64,000 bases of DNA, taken from Hanstruepera ponticola. GTDB taxonomy: Bacteria; Bacteroidota; Bacteroidia; Flavobacteriales; Flavobacteriaceae. The position numbers and the translations under genes are program-made. The stretch is from the NCBI RefSeq assembly GCF_012931685.1, contig NZ_JABANC010000001.1, positions 744,001 through 808,000 on the forward strand. Reading direction: 5' to 3'. The notes below the pieces were generated by a model. That model ran no database searches, was not told the DNA's origin, and was given only the letters and a program-made list of their open reading frames with translations. Shown here one piece after another: positions 42,928 to 52,059 of the stretch; position 1 is the stretch's first letter, and every line of letters starts with the position of its first letter.

Positions 42928-44628
42928 ATGCGCTGGACGCTAAAACCAAAACCAGATCCAAAAAAACTAAAAGACCTTCAAGCAGCATTGCAAGTTGATG
43001 AGATTGTTGCAACATTGTTATTACAACGGGGCATCGAAACGTATGAAGATGCCAAAACCTTTTTTCGCCCAAGTTTAAACGATTTGCATGATCCGTTCTT
43101 AATGCAAGACATGGATAAAGCTGTTAAACGCATTGAAACAGCAATTGCTGAAGGCGAAAATATTTTGGTTTATGGCGATTACGATGTAGATGGAACGACG
43201 TCAGTTGCCTTAATGAGCTCCTATTTAAAAGCACAAACCGAAAATGTTGCCACCTATATTCCAGATCGTTATGATGAAGGCTATGGTGTGTCGTTTAAAA
43301 GTATCGATTTTGCAGAGGATAACGGATTTTCATTAATTGTTGCTTTGGATTGTGGTGTTAAAGCCGTTGACAAGGTAACTTATGCCAAAGAAAAAGGTAT
43401 CGATTTTATTATTTGTGACCATCATAGACCAGGCAACAAATTACCTAATGCTATAGCCATTTTAGACCCTAAACGTGAGGATTGCGAGTATCCTTTTAAA
43501 GAATTATGTGGCTGTGGCGTTGGGTTTAAACTTATTCAAGCATTGGCTTCAAAACAAGGTCAGACAGTTGAAGATTTAGCCGAATATTTAGATTTGGTAG
43601 CCACGGCTATTGGTGCTGATATTGTACCAATTACTGGAGAAAATCGTGCTTTAGCTTATTTTGGTTTACAAGTGATTAATACCAATCCACGACCTGGCAT
43701 AAAAGCCATAATAGCAGAAGTTAAAAAGGAAGAACTTTCCATTACAGATGTGGTTTTTATTGTGGCTCCACGAATAAATGCAGCAGGACGCATGAAACAT
43801 GGTAATCATGCGGTAACCTTGTTGACTGAAACCGATTTTAATCAAGCTGTAGAATATGCTGTTGAAATAGATACTTTTAATACCGATAGACGTGAAACAG
43901 ATAAACGCATTACAGAAGAAGCTCTTAAACAAATTGAAGAACAAAAAGAACAGGAACGTTTTACTACTGTTGTTTACCATGAAACTTGGCATAAAGGTGT
44001 TATTGGTATTGTGGCTTCTAGATTGATAGAAACCTATTACAGACCAACTTTGGTTTTTACAAAAAGTGGTGATAAACTAGCAGCTTCTGCACGTTCGGTT
44101 TCTGGTTTTGATGTGTATAATGCTTTAGAGGCGTGTAGTGAACATATAGAGCAATTTGGAGGCCATAAATATGCTGCAGGATTAACACTCAAAGAGGAAA
44201 ATTACGAAGCCTTTAAACAAGCATTTGAAGATGTGGTTTCAAAAACGATTGACACGAAATTATTGACACCAGAAATAAAAGTTGATTTGAATATTAATCT
44301 CTATCAGGTTGATGATAAATTATTGCGTATTATTAAACAATTTGCACCATTTGGACCAGGCAATATGACACCTGTTTTTATGAGTGAAAATTTATGTGAT
44401 ACAGGCTACGGAAAATGTGTGGGTGAAGATGAATCCCATTTAAGATTAACGGTTATGTCACCTCGAGCGGAGTCGAGAGGTCAAAAAATTGTAGCTATTG
44501 GTTTTGGACTTGGATTTAAATATGATTTGATTTCGGATAGAAAACCGTTTAAAGCAGTTTATACCATTGACGAAAATCATTGGAATGGAACCGTATCCCT
44601 TCAATTGAAATTACGTGATTTAAAATAA
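42928..44628 (+). CDS. recJ: single-stranded-DNA-specific exonuclease RecJ
   Basis: A 566-residue DHH-family 5'-3' exonuclease for recombination and mismatch repair. Seen: YGDYDVDGTTSVAL (motif I, ~73-86), LDCGVK (~138), DHHRPG (~156), GRMKHGN (~290) and the DHHA1 motif GGHKYAAGL (~410). All catalytic Asp/His positions are present. Near the C-terminus the sequence SPRAESRGQK (~511-520) is encoded by a palindromic repeat (44456-44483) also present outside the gene, inserted in frame in the OB-like domain; the protein otherwise looks complete. Start ATG 42928, following the repeat at 42827-42910. Confidence 0.95.
   Translation: MRWTLKPKPDPKKLKDLQAALQVDEIVATLLLQRGIETYEDAKTFFRPSLNDLHDPFLMQDMDKAVKRIETAIAEGENILVYGDYDVDGTTSVALMSSYLKAQTENVATYIPDRYDEGYGVSFKSIDFAEDNGFSLIVALDCGVKAVDKVTYAKEKGIDFIICDHHRPGNKLPNAIAILDPKREDCEYPFKELCGCGVGFKLIQALASKQGQTVEDLAEYLDLVATAIGADIVPITGENRALAYFGLQVINTNPRPGIKAIIAEVKKEELSITDVVFIVAPRINAAGRMKHGNHAVTLLTETDFNQAVEYAVEIDTFNTDRRETDKRITEEALKQIEEQKEQERFTTVVYHETWHKGVIGIVASRLIETYYRPTLVFTKSGDKLAASARSVSGFDVYNALEACSEHIEQFGGHKYAAGLTLKEENYEAFKQAFEDVVSKTIDTKLLTPEIKVDLNINLYQVDDKLLRIIKQFAPFGPGNMTPVFMSENLCDTGYGKCVGEDESHLRLTVMSPRAESRGQKIVAIGFGLGFKYDLISDRKPFKAVYTIDENHWNGTVSLQLKLRDLK
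44456..44483. repeat. palindromic repeat inside recJ
   Basis: TGTCACCTCGAGCGGAGTC continuing to GAGAGGTCA forms a hairpin (CTCGA/TCGAG stem, CC/GG outer part with a bulge) and lies in the recJ frame, encoding the extra SPRAESRG. It shares CGAGCGGAGTCGAG with the intergenic repeat 1.6 kb upstream. Confidence 0.6.
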
Positions 44629-45722
44629 TGAATAAACGGGTTTTTATACTAGTTATCATGTGCTTTCAACTCGCCATGTCACAAAATTTGGTTTTAAACC
44701 CCAGTTTTGAAGAATATAAAACATGTCCATCGTTAATTGGAGGGTTTAATCATAATGTTTTGGATTGGAACACACCAAACATTGGTACTACCGATTATTT
44801 TAATTCATGTAGTAAAGAGATTGGTAATATTAACTTTTTTGGAAATCAAAAAGCCAGAACAGGAAAAGGCTATGGTGGCATGTATGCAATGGCTCCTGAA
44901 AATTATAAAGAATATGTTCAAGGTGAACTATCAAATACTTTGACTGCTGAAAAAAAATACACATTTACTTTTTACATCAGTTTAGCAGAAAATTGTAGTC
45001 ATGCTATTCGAGATTTAGGCGTTTTGTTTTTGAAAGAGCCTCTAAAGGAAAATTCAGATAAATATATAAACCTAAATAAGGTTTTAAACACAAAGCAAAA
45101 CAGTCATTTTGTGCTAATAAATAGTCAGGATTATTACTCTGAAAAAGTAGGATGGGAACAAGTAACTTTTGAATATATAGCGAAAGGATTTGAATCCTAT
45201 TTTATCATTGGAAACTTTGATAAGAATAGTAAAATATCCAAGATAAAAGTTCATAATTCAAAAGATCCAGACGCATCGTATTACTATATAGATGATGTAA
45301 GCGTCGAGCCTTTTGAAACGGAAAAACAAGCTAGTATTGAATCCAATTTAATTTCGGAAAACCAAGAATTAGAGAATGATAAAGTTTATACGCTTCAAAA
45401 CGTCCTATTTGATTTTGACAAACATAATTTGATCGCATCTTCAAAAGCCGAATTAACCCAACTATACAATTACCTTAACGCTAACAAGCGCTTACAAATT
45501 GAAATTTATGGACACACCGATGATGTTGGCACTCAAAAACGTAATGATGAACTATCGTTGTTACGAGCCAAAGAAGTCGCTTTATATTTAATTTCAAAAG
45601 GCTTAAGACCAGAACGCATTACTGCCACAGGCTATGGTAATAAATTTCCAGTAGCCAACAATGATACTGAAGCAGGACGTGCTTTAAATAGGCGTGTTGA
45701 GTTCAAATTAATATTTAAATAA
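44628..45722 (+). CDS. OmpA family outer-membrane protein
   Basis: A 364-residue protein. Seen: a signal peptide (~1-18, ending AMSQ), a jelly-roll-like N-terminal domain (~19-215; NLVLNPSFEEYKTCP opens it, a usual start for carbohydrate-binding-like modules), a linker, and a C-terminal OmpA domain (~250-364) with NVLFDFDKHNL, YGHTDDVGTQ and ALNRRVEFKL for peptidoglycan binding. The start ATG overlaps the recJ stop by one base (TAATG). A cell-envelope anchor with a sugar-binding domain is suggested by the layout. Confidence 0.85.
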   Translation: MNKRVFILVIMCFQLAMSQNLVLNPSFEEYKTCPSLIGGFNHNVLDWNTPNIGTTDYFNSCSKEIGNINFFGNQKARTGKGYGGMYAMAPENYKEYVQGELSNTLTAEKKYTFTFYISLAENCSHAIRDLGVLFLKEPLKENSDKYINLNKVLNTKQNSHFVLINSQDYYSEKVGWEQVTFEYIAKGFESYFIIGNFDKNSKISKIKVHNSKDPDASYYYIDDVSVEPFETEKQASIESNLISENQELENDKVYTLQNVLFDFDKHNLIASSKAELTQLYNYLNANKRLQIEIYGHTDDVGTQKRNDELSLLRAKEVALYLISKGLRPERITATGYGNKFPVANNDTEAGRALNRRVEFKLIFK

Positions 45723-45725
45723 TCT

Positions 45726-46997
45726 ATGCAGAAGAATGACCCGTATGCTGCGCTACGCATTAAAGAATTCAACATTTTTTTGATTTTGCGTTTTGCCTTG
45801 GTTTTGGCCTGGTCTATGCAATTTGTAGTCATAGAATGGCAAGTCTATGCCTTAACTGAAGATCCTTTGGCACTTGGTATAATTGGTCTTTGTGAGTTTT
45901 TACCCGCGTTTTTATTAGCACCTTTTGCTGGACATATTGTCGATAAAAAAGAAAAACGAAATTTATTCATGCGCTGTATTGCATTGTTTTCATTAATAAG
46001 TTTTGGTCTGTTTTGGTTGACATCAGAAACCATTGAAACCTCATGGAGTACTAAAGCTATTTTATATGGTATTTATAGCTTGGTATTTTTTGGAGGTGTA
46101 TTGCGATCTTTTTTTGGTCCAACTATTTTTTCGTTGATTGCGTTATTGGTACCTAAAAGAGTTTATCCTAATGCTGCAACATGGAGTAGTAGTACATGGA
46201 AAGGTGCCAATGTTTTTGGAGCACTTTTAGCAGGTTTTTTAATTGCGTGGATAGGGGTTCACATGACGTTGGGTATTATATTTTTATTGGTTCTTTTAGC
46301 CTTGTTTTTGGTTTTTCAAATAAAACAGAAACCTATTTTAAACAAAGAAATTTATGAATCTGTAAGAGATAGTTTAGAGGCCGGAATACGGTTTGTATTT
46401 AATGACAAGGTTATTTTAGGAGCACTAACTTTAGATATGATAGCCGTATTATTTGGTGGTGCTGTAGCTATTTTTGCCGTATTTGCAAAAGATATTTTAG
46501 ATGCTGGACCTAAAGGTTTCGGGATGTTAAATGCAGCGCTTTCCTCTGGAAGCATTATTACTATGTTGGCAACAACCTATATTCCCATAACCAAGAATAC
46601 CGGAAAGAAATTACTGATATCGGTTTTTGGTTTTGGCATATGCATGATAATTTTTGGAGCATCAAAACTGATGTGGTTAAGCATATTGGCCTTATTCTTT
46701 TCAGGTGTTTTTGATGGTATTTCTATGGTGGTACGTCAAACGATTTTACAACTGAAAACACCTGACGATATGAGAGGTCGTGTAGGCGCTGTTAATTCTA
46801 TGTTTGTTGGATCGTCAAATGAACTTGGCGCATTGGAGAGCGGCATTGCTGCCAGAATATTTGGTGCACCATTAGCAGTGATGTTAGGTGGTACGGTTAC
46901 GTTAGTAGTTGTAGCTATTATGGGTGTAAAAAATAAGCCATTGAGAGAACTAGACTTGACAAGAGATATAGAGGAGCATGAAAAAGAAGATAATTAA
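45726..46997 (+). CDS. MFS transporter
   Basis: A 423-residue 12-TM major facilitator. Seen: helices spread through the protein, the loop 2-3 motif GHIVDKKEKRN (~67-77; corresponds to the G-x3-D-R/K-x-G-R/K-R signature in altered form), and a repeated GxxDGISMVVRQT stretch in the second half (~333-345). The substrate cannot be told; the family it resembles includes enterobactin- and drug-type exporters. It ends four bases into the convergent lpxH 3' end. Confidence 0.85.
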   Translation: MQKNDPYAALRIKEFNIFLILRFALVLAWSMQFVVIEWQVYALTEDPLALGIIGLCEFLPAFLLAPFAGHIVDKKEKRNLFMRCIALFSLISFGLFWLTSETIETSWSTKAILYGIYSLVFFGGVLRSFFGPTIFSLIALLVPKRVYPNAATWSSSTWKGANVFGALLAGFLIAWIGVHMTLGIIFLLVLLALFLVFQIKQKPILNKEIYESVRDSLEAGIRFVFNDKVILGALTLDMIAVLFGGAVAIFAVFAKDILDAGPKGFGMLNAALSSGSIITMLATTYIPITKNTGKKLLISVFGFGICMIIFGASKLMWLSILALFFSGVFDGISMVVRQTILQLKTPDDMRGRVGAVNSMFVGSSNELGALESGIAARIFGAPLAVMLGGTVTLVVVAIMGVKNKPLRELDLTRDIEEHEKEDN

Positions 46998-47746
46998 AAT
47001 TTTTTTAACTCAAAATTCTCACCATCAAAAACACCATAGGTATAGTAATTTATCCAGTCACCAAGATTGATGTATTTAGATGTTTGATTGAGGTCAATTT
47101 CCATCGGTAAATGTCTGTGACCAAACACAAAAAAATCGTAATGTTTGTCTTCTAACTTGCGTTTACAGTATTGCACCAACCACTCGTTGTCCTCACCTAA
47201 AAACTTGGCATCTTCGTCACCAGATATCAGCTTGTTTTTTACACTCATATATTGAGCAAGCTTCACACCCAAATCGGGATGCAACCATCTGAATAGCCAC
47301 TTGCTAAACGGATTGGTAAAAACCTTTTTCATGCGTTTATACCCTTTGTCACCAGGCCCTAAACCATCGCCATGACCAATTAAAAAGGTTTTGTTGTTAA
47401 AGGTGTATTCTTGAGGTTTATGATAAACAGGAATGTTAAGTTCTTCTTCAAAATACCCATTCATCCATAAATCATGATTGCCCACAAAGTAATAAACAGG
47501 AATGCCAGAATCACTTATTTCAGCTAGTTTACCTAATGTTCTAGTAAATCCTTTTGGAACCACAGTTTTATACTCGAACCAAAAATCGAATAAATCACCC
47601 ATCAAGAAAATAGCTGCAGCATCTTTTTTTATCGCATCCAACCAAGCAACAAATTTGAGCTCACGAGGTCGTGAGGCCTCTTGTGTTGGCGCACCTAAAT
47701 GATTATCTGATGCGAAGTATATTTTTTTTCCTTTGGGAATATTCAT
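46994..47746 (-). CDS. lpxH: UDP-2,3-diacylglucosamine diphosphatase
   Basis: A 250-residue metallophosphatase for the fourth step of lipid A synthesis. Seen: the calcineurin-like metal motifs SDNHLG (in the D-x-H position, with Asn between), GDLFDFWFEY, GNHDLWM, GHGDGLG and FGHRHLP, in order. The Asn variant in the first motif is common in Bacteroidota relatives. It is convergent with the MFS gene. Confidence 0.9.
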   Translation of the reverse strand: MNIPKGKKIYFASDNHLGAPTQEASRPRELKFVAWLDAIKKDAAAIFLMGDLFDFWFEYKTVVPKGFTRTLGKLAEISDSGIPVYYFVGNHDLWMNGYFEEELNIPVYHKPQEYTFNNKTFLIGHGDGLGPGDKGYKRMKKVFTNPFSKWLFRWLHPDLGVKLAQYMSVKNKLISGDEDAKFLGEDNEWLVQYCKRKLEDKHYDFFVFGHRHLPMEIDLNQTSKYINLGDWINYYTYGVFDGENFELKKF

Positions 47747-47827
47747 TAAGTAAATATAAATAAAATAGCCACGAATACACGAATGATTATTTGCAAAAGC
47801 GTGCTAACTGATAACTGCGACTGTTAG

Positions 47828-48277
47828 CTAATTATCAGACGCATACCATTCCGCAAAACTGGTTTCGGTTTCCTGCAGTTTTAGTGAGTGCAAATTAATG
47901 TGGTTAGGTAAATGTTGCTTAATCTTTTGAGCAAAGTCAATCACCATCATTTCACTTGTTGGTTGGTAATTAACCAACAGCACATTATGGCCTCTATCCT
48001 CAAGTTCTTTTGCCAACTCGACATGAGGCGTATTCTTGTTAAAAACTGTTGCATGGTCAAATATATCTACAATTTCAGCTTTTACAATTTTTTTTAAATC
48101 TCCAAAGTCTATAACCATGCCATGTTTAACATGTGAGGCATCATCTATAGGTTTTCCAATAACTGTAACCGATAATTTATAACTGTGCCCATGAACATTT
48201 TTACATTTGCCATCATAGCCATACAAAGCATGTCCAGTTTCAAAAGAGAATTGTTTGGTAATTCGAATAGTACCCAT
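47828..48277 (-). CDS. queD: 6-carboxytetrahydropterin synthase
   Basis: A 149-residue enzyme that turns 7,8-dihydroneopterin triphosphate into 6-carboxy-tetrahydropterin in queuosine synthesis. Seen: the zinc histidines in FETGHALYGYDGKCKNVHGHSY, the catalytic Cys in KCKNVHG, and DHATVFN near residue 70. ATG 48277 is chosen (MGTIRITKQFSFETGHAL is the normal start); the longer frame from 48292 begins with TTG. Length is normal for QueD. Confidence 0.9.
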   Translation of the reverse strand: MGTIRITKQFSFETGHALYGYDGKCKNVHGHSYKLSVTVIGKPIDDASHVKHGMVIDFGDLKKIVKAEIVDIFDHATVFNKNTPHVELAKELEDRGHNVLLVNYQPTSEMMVIDFAQKIKQHLPNHINLHSLKLQETETSFAEWYASDN

Positions 48278-48367
48278 AATCTTGTTTTTCAATGCAAATA
48301 TAATTGTTTTGTAAAAGCAATAGGTTTTTAGACTACATTTGCGAGCTTTTTAAAAATTTAGTTAGCA

Positions 48368-49009
48368 ATGAATCAGTTGTTTGAAGAAATTTCTTTTGTA
48401 GAAAACCCTCAATTTGAGGGCATTATAGGTGATATATTATTACGTAAATACAGTATTGTTGAGAATTTTTTTTCAGATGAAGAGGTCTGTATTTTGAGAC
48501 AATCCTTATTAAAGAAACACGAAGAAAACACTTTTAAGAAGGCCGCTATTGGTAATCGCGTGAATGAAACCATTGTAAAATCTATTCGCGGTGATGTGAT
48601 TTTATGGATGGATGAGCAACGAGCTGATGATTCAGAACGATTGTTTTTTAATAAAATAAACAACTTGGTCGATTATTTAAACAAGACTTGCTTTTTGGGA
48701 ATTTTACATAAAGAGTTTCATTATGCCTTATACCCTGAAGGGACATTTTATAAACGACATCTAGATACGTTTCAAAATGATGACAGACGAAAATTGTCCT
48801 TTGTTTGTTATTTAAATGAAGATGGCTGGTCACCTGAAAACGGAGGCGAACTGGTATTATACCTAAATAATGACGGACAGGAAACTGAAAAGGTTGTTTA
48901 TCCATTTCCAGGGCGCGTTGTTATTTTTGAAAGTCAGATTTTAGAACACGAAGTTAAACCCGTTAATACAGAACGGCTGAGTATTACAGGATGGCTAAAA
49001 ACCAGATAA
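48368..49009 (+). CDS. 2-oxoglutarate/Fe(II)-dependent oxygenase family protein
   Basis: A 213-residue dioxygenase of the prolyl-hydroxylase-like 2OG-Fe(II) fold. Seen: iron ligands in YKRHLDTF (HxD, ~132-139), distal His in ILEHEVKP (~193-200) and Arg in RLSITGWL, the 2OG-binding Arg. The middle NEDGWSPENGGELVLY is typical of bacterial P4H-like (PKHD) enzymes. The substrate is unknown. No signal peptide. It is divergent from queD. Confidence 0.85.
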   Translation: MNQLFEEISFVENPQFEGIIGDILLRKYSIVENFFSDEEVCILRQSLLKKHEENTFKKAAIGNRVNETIVKSIRGDVILWMDEQRADDSERLFFNKINNLVDYLNKTCFLGILHKEFHYALYPEGTFYKRHLDTFQNDDRRKLSFVCYLNEDGWSPENGGELVLYLNNDGQETEKVVYPFPGRVVIFESQILEHEVKPVNTERLSITGWLKTR

Positions 49010-49010
49010 T

Positions 49011-49091
49011 CTAACGACGTTTGTTTCTGTTATACACGTAAATAATAATTAGTACTACGGCCAGTATTAAAAAAAGCATATTGCCTCCCAT
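49011..49091 (-). CDS. predicted 26-residue membrane peptide
   Basis: A 26-residue frame from ATG 49091: a short start, one hydrophobic helix (~residues 5-18) and a basic tail (NRNKRR). It begins 2 bp after the stop of the 58-residue gene, on the same strand, so the two look like a small co-translated pair. The size makes the call uncertain; I know no family. Confidence 0.3.
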   Translation of the reverse strand: MGGNMLFLILAVVLIIIYVYNRNKRR

Positions 49092-49093
49092 AA

Positions 49094-49270
49094 TTATTCT
49101 TTGTTAAGTTTGTTTTTGTTATATCTATATATAGCATAGGCTGCAACTACAAGTAGTACGAATGGCAACATGGAACCAATAAAAACACCTATTTCATAAG
49201 AGTTATCAGGTGCATCTTTTATTTTCTCTTCAATATTAACCTGTTGAAGCCTATTTATTAATACAATCAT
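49094..49270 (-). CDS. predicted small membrane protein
   Basis: A 58-residue frame from ATG 49270 with an amphipathic N-terminus (RLQQVNIEEKIKDAP), one hydrophobic helix (~residues 29-47) and a basic tail (RYNKNKLNKE). The layout is that of a real single-pass protein. It lies 23 bp downstream of the MATE gene's stop on the same strand, so it is probably in the MATE/GNAT transcription unit. Confidence 0.45.
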   Translation of the reverse strand: MIVLINRLQQVNIEEKIKDAPDNSYEIGVFIGSMLPFVLLVVAAYAIYRYNKNKLNKE

Positions 49271-49293
49271 AATGAGATATTAGTAAATCAAAT

Positions 49294-50628
49294 TTAGCCT
49301 TTTTGTGATAGCGGCAAAAATTCTTTTCTAAATTTTATAATGAGCGGAAGACCTCTAGCAATAATCCAGAAAGTAAATGCAATAAAAATGGCGTAAAGTT
49401 TATAGTCAAGTGAATCCAGCCAAAACAGAATAGGAACAAAAACTAAAAAGGTTGAAAATATCAATACATTTCTTAAGGTTTTCATTTTCCCTAAACCTTT
49501 AAACATACCATCAAAAATAAAAGCTAATGCACATAAAGGCTGCATGGCTAAAACCATCCAAAACACCTTGTAAAATTCGTTTAATACAGCTTCATCTTTA
49601 GTAAAAACAGTGCCTATGGGATAATAAACTAAAGCACCTACAATGGCCATTGCAGCACCTACAATGATACCGTATTTAATAAGTTGGTTACTTAAGGTAA
49701 TCAGTTTACTATAATCTTTGGCGCCATATAATTTACCAGAAAGGATGTTTCCGGCACTGGCATAGCCATCAATTATAAAAGCGCCTAAAAACCATAAATT
49801 TATGGCTATTGTATAAGCTGCAATATATTCTTTGCCATAGCTTGTTGAAAAGGCACTGGCGTAATACAACGTCACATTAAGCGCTAAAGTTCTAATAAAC
49901 AGATTTGCAATCATGAGTAGAAATCTCTTAATTTCAATATTAAAAGGCAAACTAAAACGTAAAGGAATAGTCGTTTTTGTTAGTAAATAATAGGCTGAAA
50001 CCAATGCCATTAACAGTTGCGCAATAACACTAGCATAAGCAGCTCCTTTAATATTCATGGCAGGAATAAAGCCTTCAATGCCAAATACCAAAACAAAATC
50101 TAAAACAATATTTGCTGTGGCGCCAACAATAGCAATTATCATAGGATAAAACGTGTTTTGAAGCCCTCTAAAGGTTCCAAAAACAGCAATGGTGAATAAA
50201 GTAAAAGGAAAACCAAATACACGAATCCTATAATAATCTACGCTATAATTCAAAATCATGTCTGAAGCATTGTAGAGCTTGAAGATGGATTCAGCAAGTG
50301 GATAAGTAATTAAAATTATAAGGATGCTTAATGATGTAATTATAAAAATGGCTTGGGCAGGAAGGTCTTTAACCTTGTCCAAACTATTGGCGCCAACATA
50401 CTGTGAAACTATAGATGAAATGGCACTTCGTGTTTGTCCTAAAACCCAAATAAGCATGGAAATAAAAGCACCTACTATTCCAACGGCTGCTAAAGATTCG
50501 GTAGCATCAACAGGCATATTGCCAACAATGGCTGTATCAGTAATTGATAAAATAGGCTCTGACACTCCCGAGATTAGTGCAGGTATGGCTAATTTGTTTA
50601 TATGTTTTAAGGTTATTGGTGCGCTCAC
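49294..50628 (-). CDS. MATE family efflux transporter
   Basis: A 444-residue 12-TM multidrug/toxin extruder. Seen: helices in two six-TM halves, N-terminal LAIPALISGVSEPILSITDTAIVG (~12-35, the family's opening), TRSAISSIVSQYVGA (~66-80), and the second-half motif ALAFIFDGMFKGLG (~371-384). It would export organic cations by Na+ or H+ exchange; the coupling ion is not evident. The start ATG overlaps the GNAT stop (ATGA), so they are coupled. Confidence 0.9.
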   Translation of the reverse strand: MSAPITLKHINKLAIPALISGVSEPILSITDTAIVGNMPVDATESLAAVGIVGAFISMLIWVLGQTRSAISSIVSQYVGANSLDKVKDLPAQAIFIITSLSILIILITYPLAESIFKLYNASDMILNYSVDYYRIRVFGFPFTLFTIAVFGTFRGLQNTFYPMIIAIVGATANIVLDFVLVFGIEGFIPAMNIKGAAYASVIAQLLMALVSAYYLLTKTTIPLRFSLPFNIEIKRFLLMIANLFIRTLALNVTLYYASAFSTSYGKEYIAAYTIAINLWFLGAFIIDGYASAGNILSGKLYGAKDYSKLITLSNQLIKYGIIVGAAMAIVGALVYYPIGTVFTKDEAVLNEFYKVFWMVLAMQPLCALAFIFDGMFKGLGKMKTLRNVLIFSTFLVFVPILFWLDSLDYKLYAIFIAFTFWIIARGLPLIIKFRKEFLPLSQKG

Positions 50629-51125
50629 AGAACTAGTTCATAACAATAAAAAGGGTCTTGACTTTGATTATGAAAATAAACAGAACCTAATTTTTTATAA
50701 CCACGAAGTTCGTAAAACTTTTGGTTTCTTTTATTCTTTGAAAACGTATCTAATCTTATAGATGTATAGTTGTTCTTTATGGCAAATTCTTCTGCAAAGT
50801 CCATAAGTTTTTGAGCGTATCCTTGCCCTTGATAATCAGGATGAACAGCGAGTCTGTGGATATATATATTATTACTGTTGGTTGTGAGCCACTTTATGGG
50901 AATGTATTCAGAATCCATATGGGTTGAGATAGTGATGGCTCCAATGAGATTCTTATCTACTTCCAAAGCGTACAATTCGCCCATTTTAGCATCATTTACG
51001 AAAGCTGACTTATTTGGATAAAACTCATTCCACTGAAAAATATTTTGATTGATCATGAATTGGGCACAAGCTTTGGTGATTTCCAAAATAGAATCAATAT
51101 CAGCAATAGTTCCTTTTCGAATCAT
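50625..51125 (-). CDS. GNAT family N-acetyltransferase
   Basis: A 166-residue acetyltransferase. Seen: the acetyl-CoA-binding motif VHPDYQGQGYAQKLMDFAEEFA (~95-116; Q/RxxGxG/A form), a central strand and the IRLDTFSKNKRNQKFYELRGYK region near residue 127. The substrate is unknown. It is coupled to the MATE gene through a four-base overlap, an arrangement that could pair drug modification and export (inference). Confidence 0.88.
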   Translation of the reverse strand: MIRKGTIADIDSILEITKACAQFMINQNIFQWNEFYPNKSAFVNDAKMGELYALEVDKNLIGAITISTHMDSEYIPIKWLTTNSNNIYIHRLAVHPDYQGQGYAQKLMDFAEEFAIKNNYTSIRLDTFSKNKRNQKFYELRGYKKLGSVYFHNQSQDPFYCYELVL

Positions 51126-51182
51126 ATTTAATGTTTACTTTTGCAAAAATTTCTTGTAAATTTAGTTTTTAAATTATTGATT

Positions 51183-51980
51183 ATGAAGAATATTTTAGTT
51201 CCTGTTGGATCATCTAAAAATGCGGTAAGCCATTTGCAATATGCTGTTGATTTTGCTAAAGTATTTGGCGCAAAAATATATGTTGTTCAGATATATAATG
51301 TTTACACCAAAGCAGGAACTATGATAAAAGTTGATCATATTTTAGAGCGGGAAAGTCTTGATTTTTTGCACAGTCATGTGAAGAAAGTGAATACTAAAGA
51401 TGTCGAGGTAATTGTAAAAACTTTTAAAGGAAAACTTATTGACACGTTAGAATTGGTTTGCCAATCATTGGATATTGATTTAATCATGATAGAACCTAGA
51501 ACCAATTCAGTAAACGAAGAGGTGTATTTAGGTAAAACCTCTGGAAAGATTATAAAACAGACCAACATTCCAGCTTTAATTGTTCCTGAAGGCTTAAAAT
51601 TCAAACCCATTATTTATATATTAATGGCTTTAAAATCGGCCGTGATTAGAAAAGAAAATGCCTTAAAACCATTAATTTCTATAAAAGACCAGTTTAAATC
51701 TATTGTGAATTTACTTTTGGTAAAAACTCCTTTTTACAATGAAGGTGATTTTGATGTAAATCCTGAATTGGCGAAATTAATTACCAATACCACAAAAAGC
51801 GAGAACGCAACAACATTTCAAGGTGTATTAGAACACTACAAAGATAATGATCCAGACTTATTGTGTGTTGTAAGACGAAAGCGAGGGTTTTTTACTAAAC
51901 TTTGGGAGAATAATACTATATTGAAAAAAGATTTTTATAGTTCGACATTGCCAGTTTTAGTGTTGAGTGGAATAAAATAA
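51183..51980 (+). CDS. universal stress protein family, two-half protein
   Basis: A 265-residue protein with a Usp fold: N-terminal MKNILVPVGSSKNAVSHLQYAVDFAK, then a strand-helix pattern ending in IIKQTNIPALIVPEG (~120-136), which normally closes a Usp domain. The second half repeats a similar but weaker Usp outline, ending TLPVLVLSGIK. No ATP-binding G-x2-G-x9-G(S/T) is obvious. ATG 51183 is used; the frame also extends upstream to 51141. Its 3' end is three bases before tRNA-Ala. Confidence 0.8.
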   Translation: MKNILVPVGSSKNAVSHLQYAVDFAKVFGAKIYVVQIYNVYTKAGTMIKVDHILERESLDFLHSHVKKVNTKDVEVIVKTFKGKLIDTLELVCQSLDIDLIMIEPRTNSVNEEVYLGKTSGKIIKQTNIPALIVPEGLKFKPIIYILMALKSAVIRKENALKPLISIKDQFKSIVNLLLVKTPFYNEGDFDVNPELAKLITNTTKSENATTFQGVLEHYKDNDPDLLCVVRRKRGFFTKLWENNTILKKDFYSSTLPVLVLSGIK

Positions 51981-51983
51981 TCT

Positions 51984-52057
51984 GGGGCATTAGCTCAGTT
52001 GGCTAGAGCGCTACGCTGGCAGCGTAGAGGTCATCGGTTCGAATCCGATATGCTCCA
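51984..52057 (+). tRNA. tRNA-Ala (GGC)
   Basis: A 74-nt tRNA with acceptor stem GGGGCAT/ATGCTCC (one G-T pair), D arm (GCTCAGTTGGCTAGAGC), anticodon stem CTACG/CGTAG around CTGGCAG (anticodon GGC, alanine), and T arm TCGGTTCGAATCCGA. The CCA end is not encoded. The 3' end is repeated at 52204-52221. Confidence 0.97.
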
Positions 52058-52059
52058 CA
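52042..52059. repeat. 18-bp direct repeat, copy 1 (tRNA 3' end)
   Basis: AATCCGATATGCTCCACA, covering the T-arm and acceptor 3' strand of tRNA-Ala, recurs exactly at 52204-52221. The pair frames a 144-bp cassette; see the finding. Confidence 0.8.
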
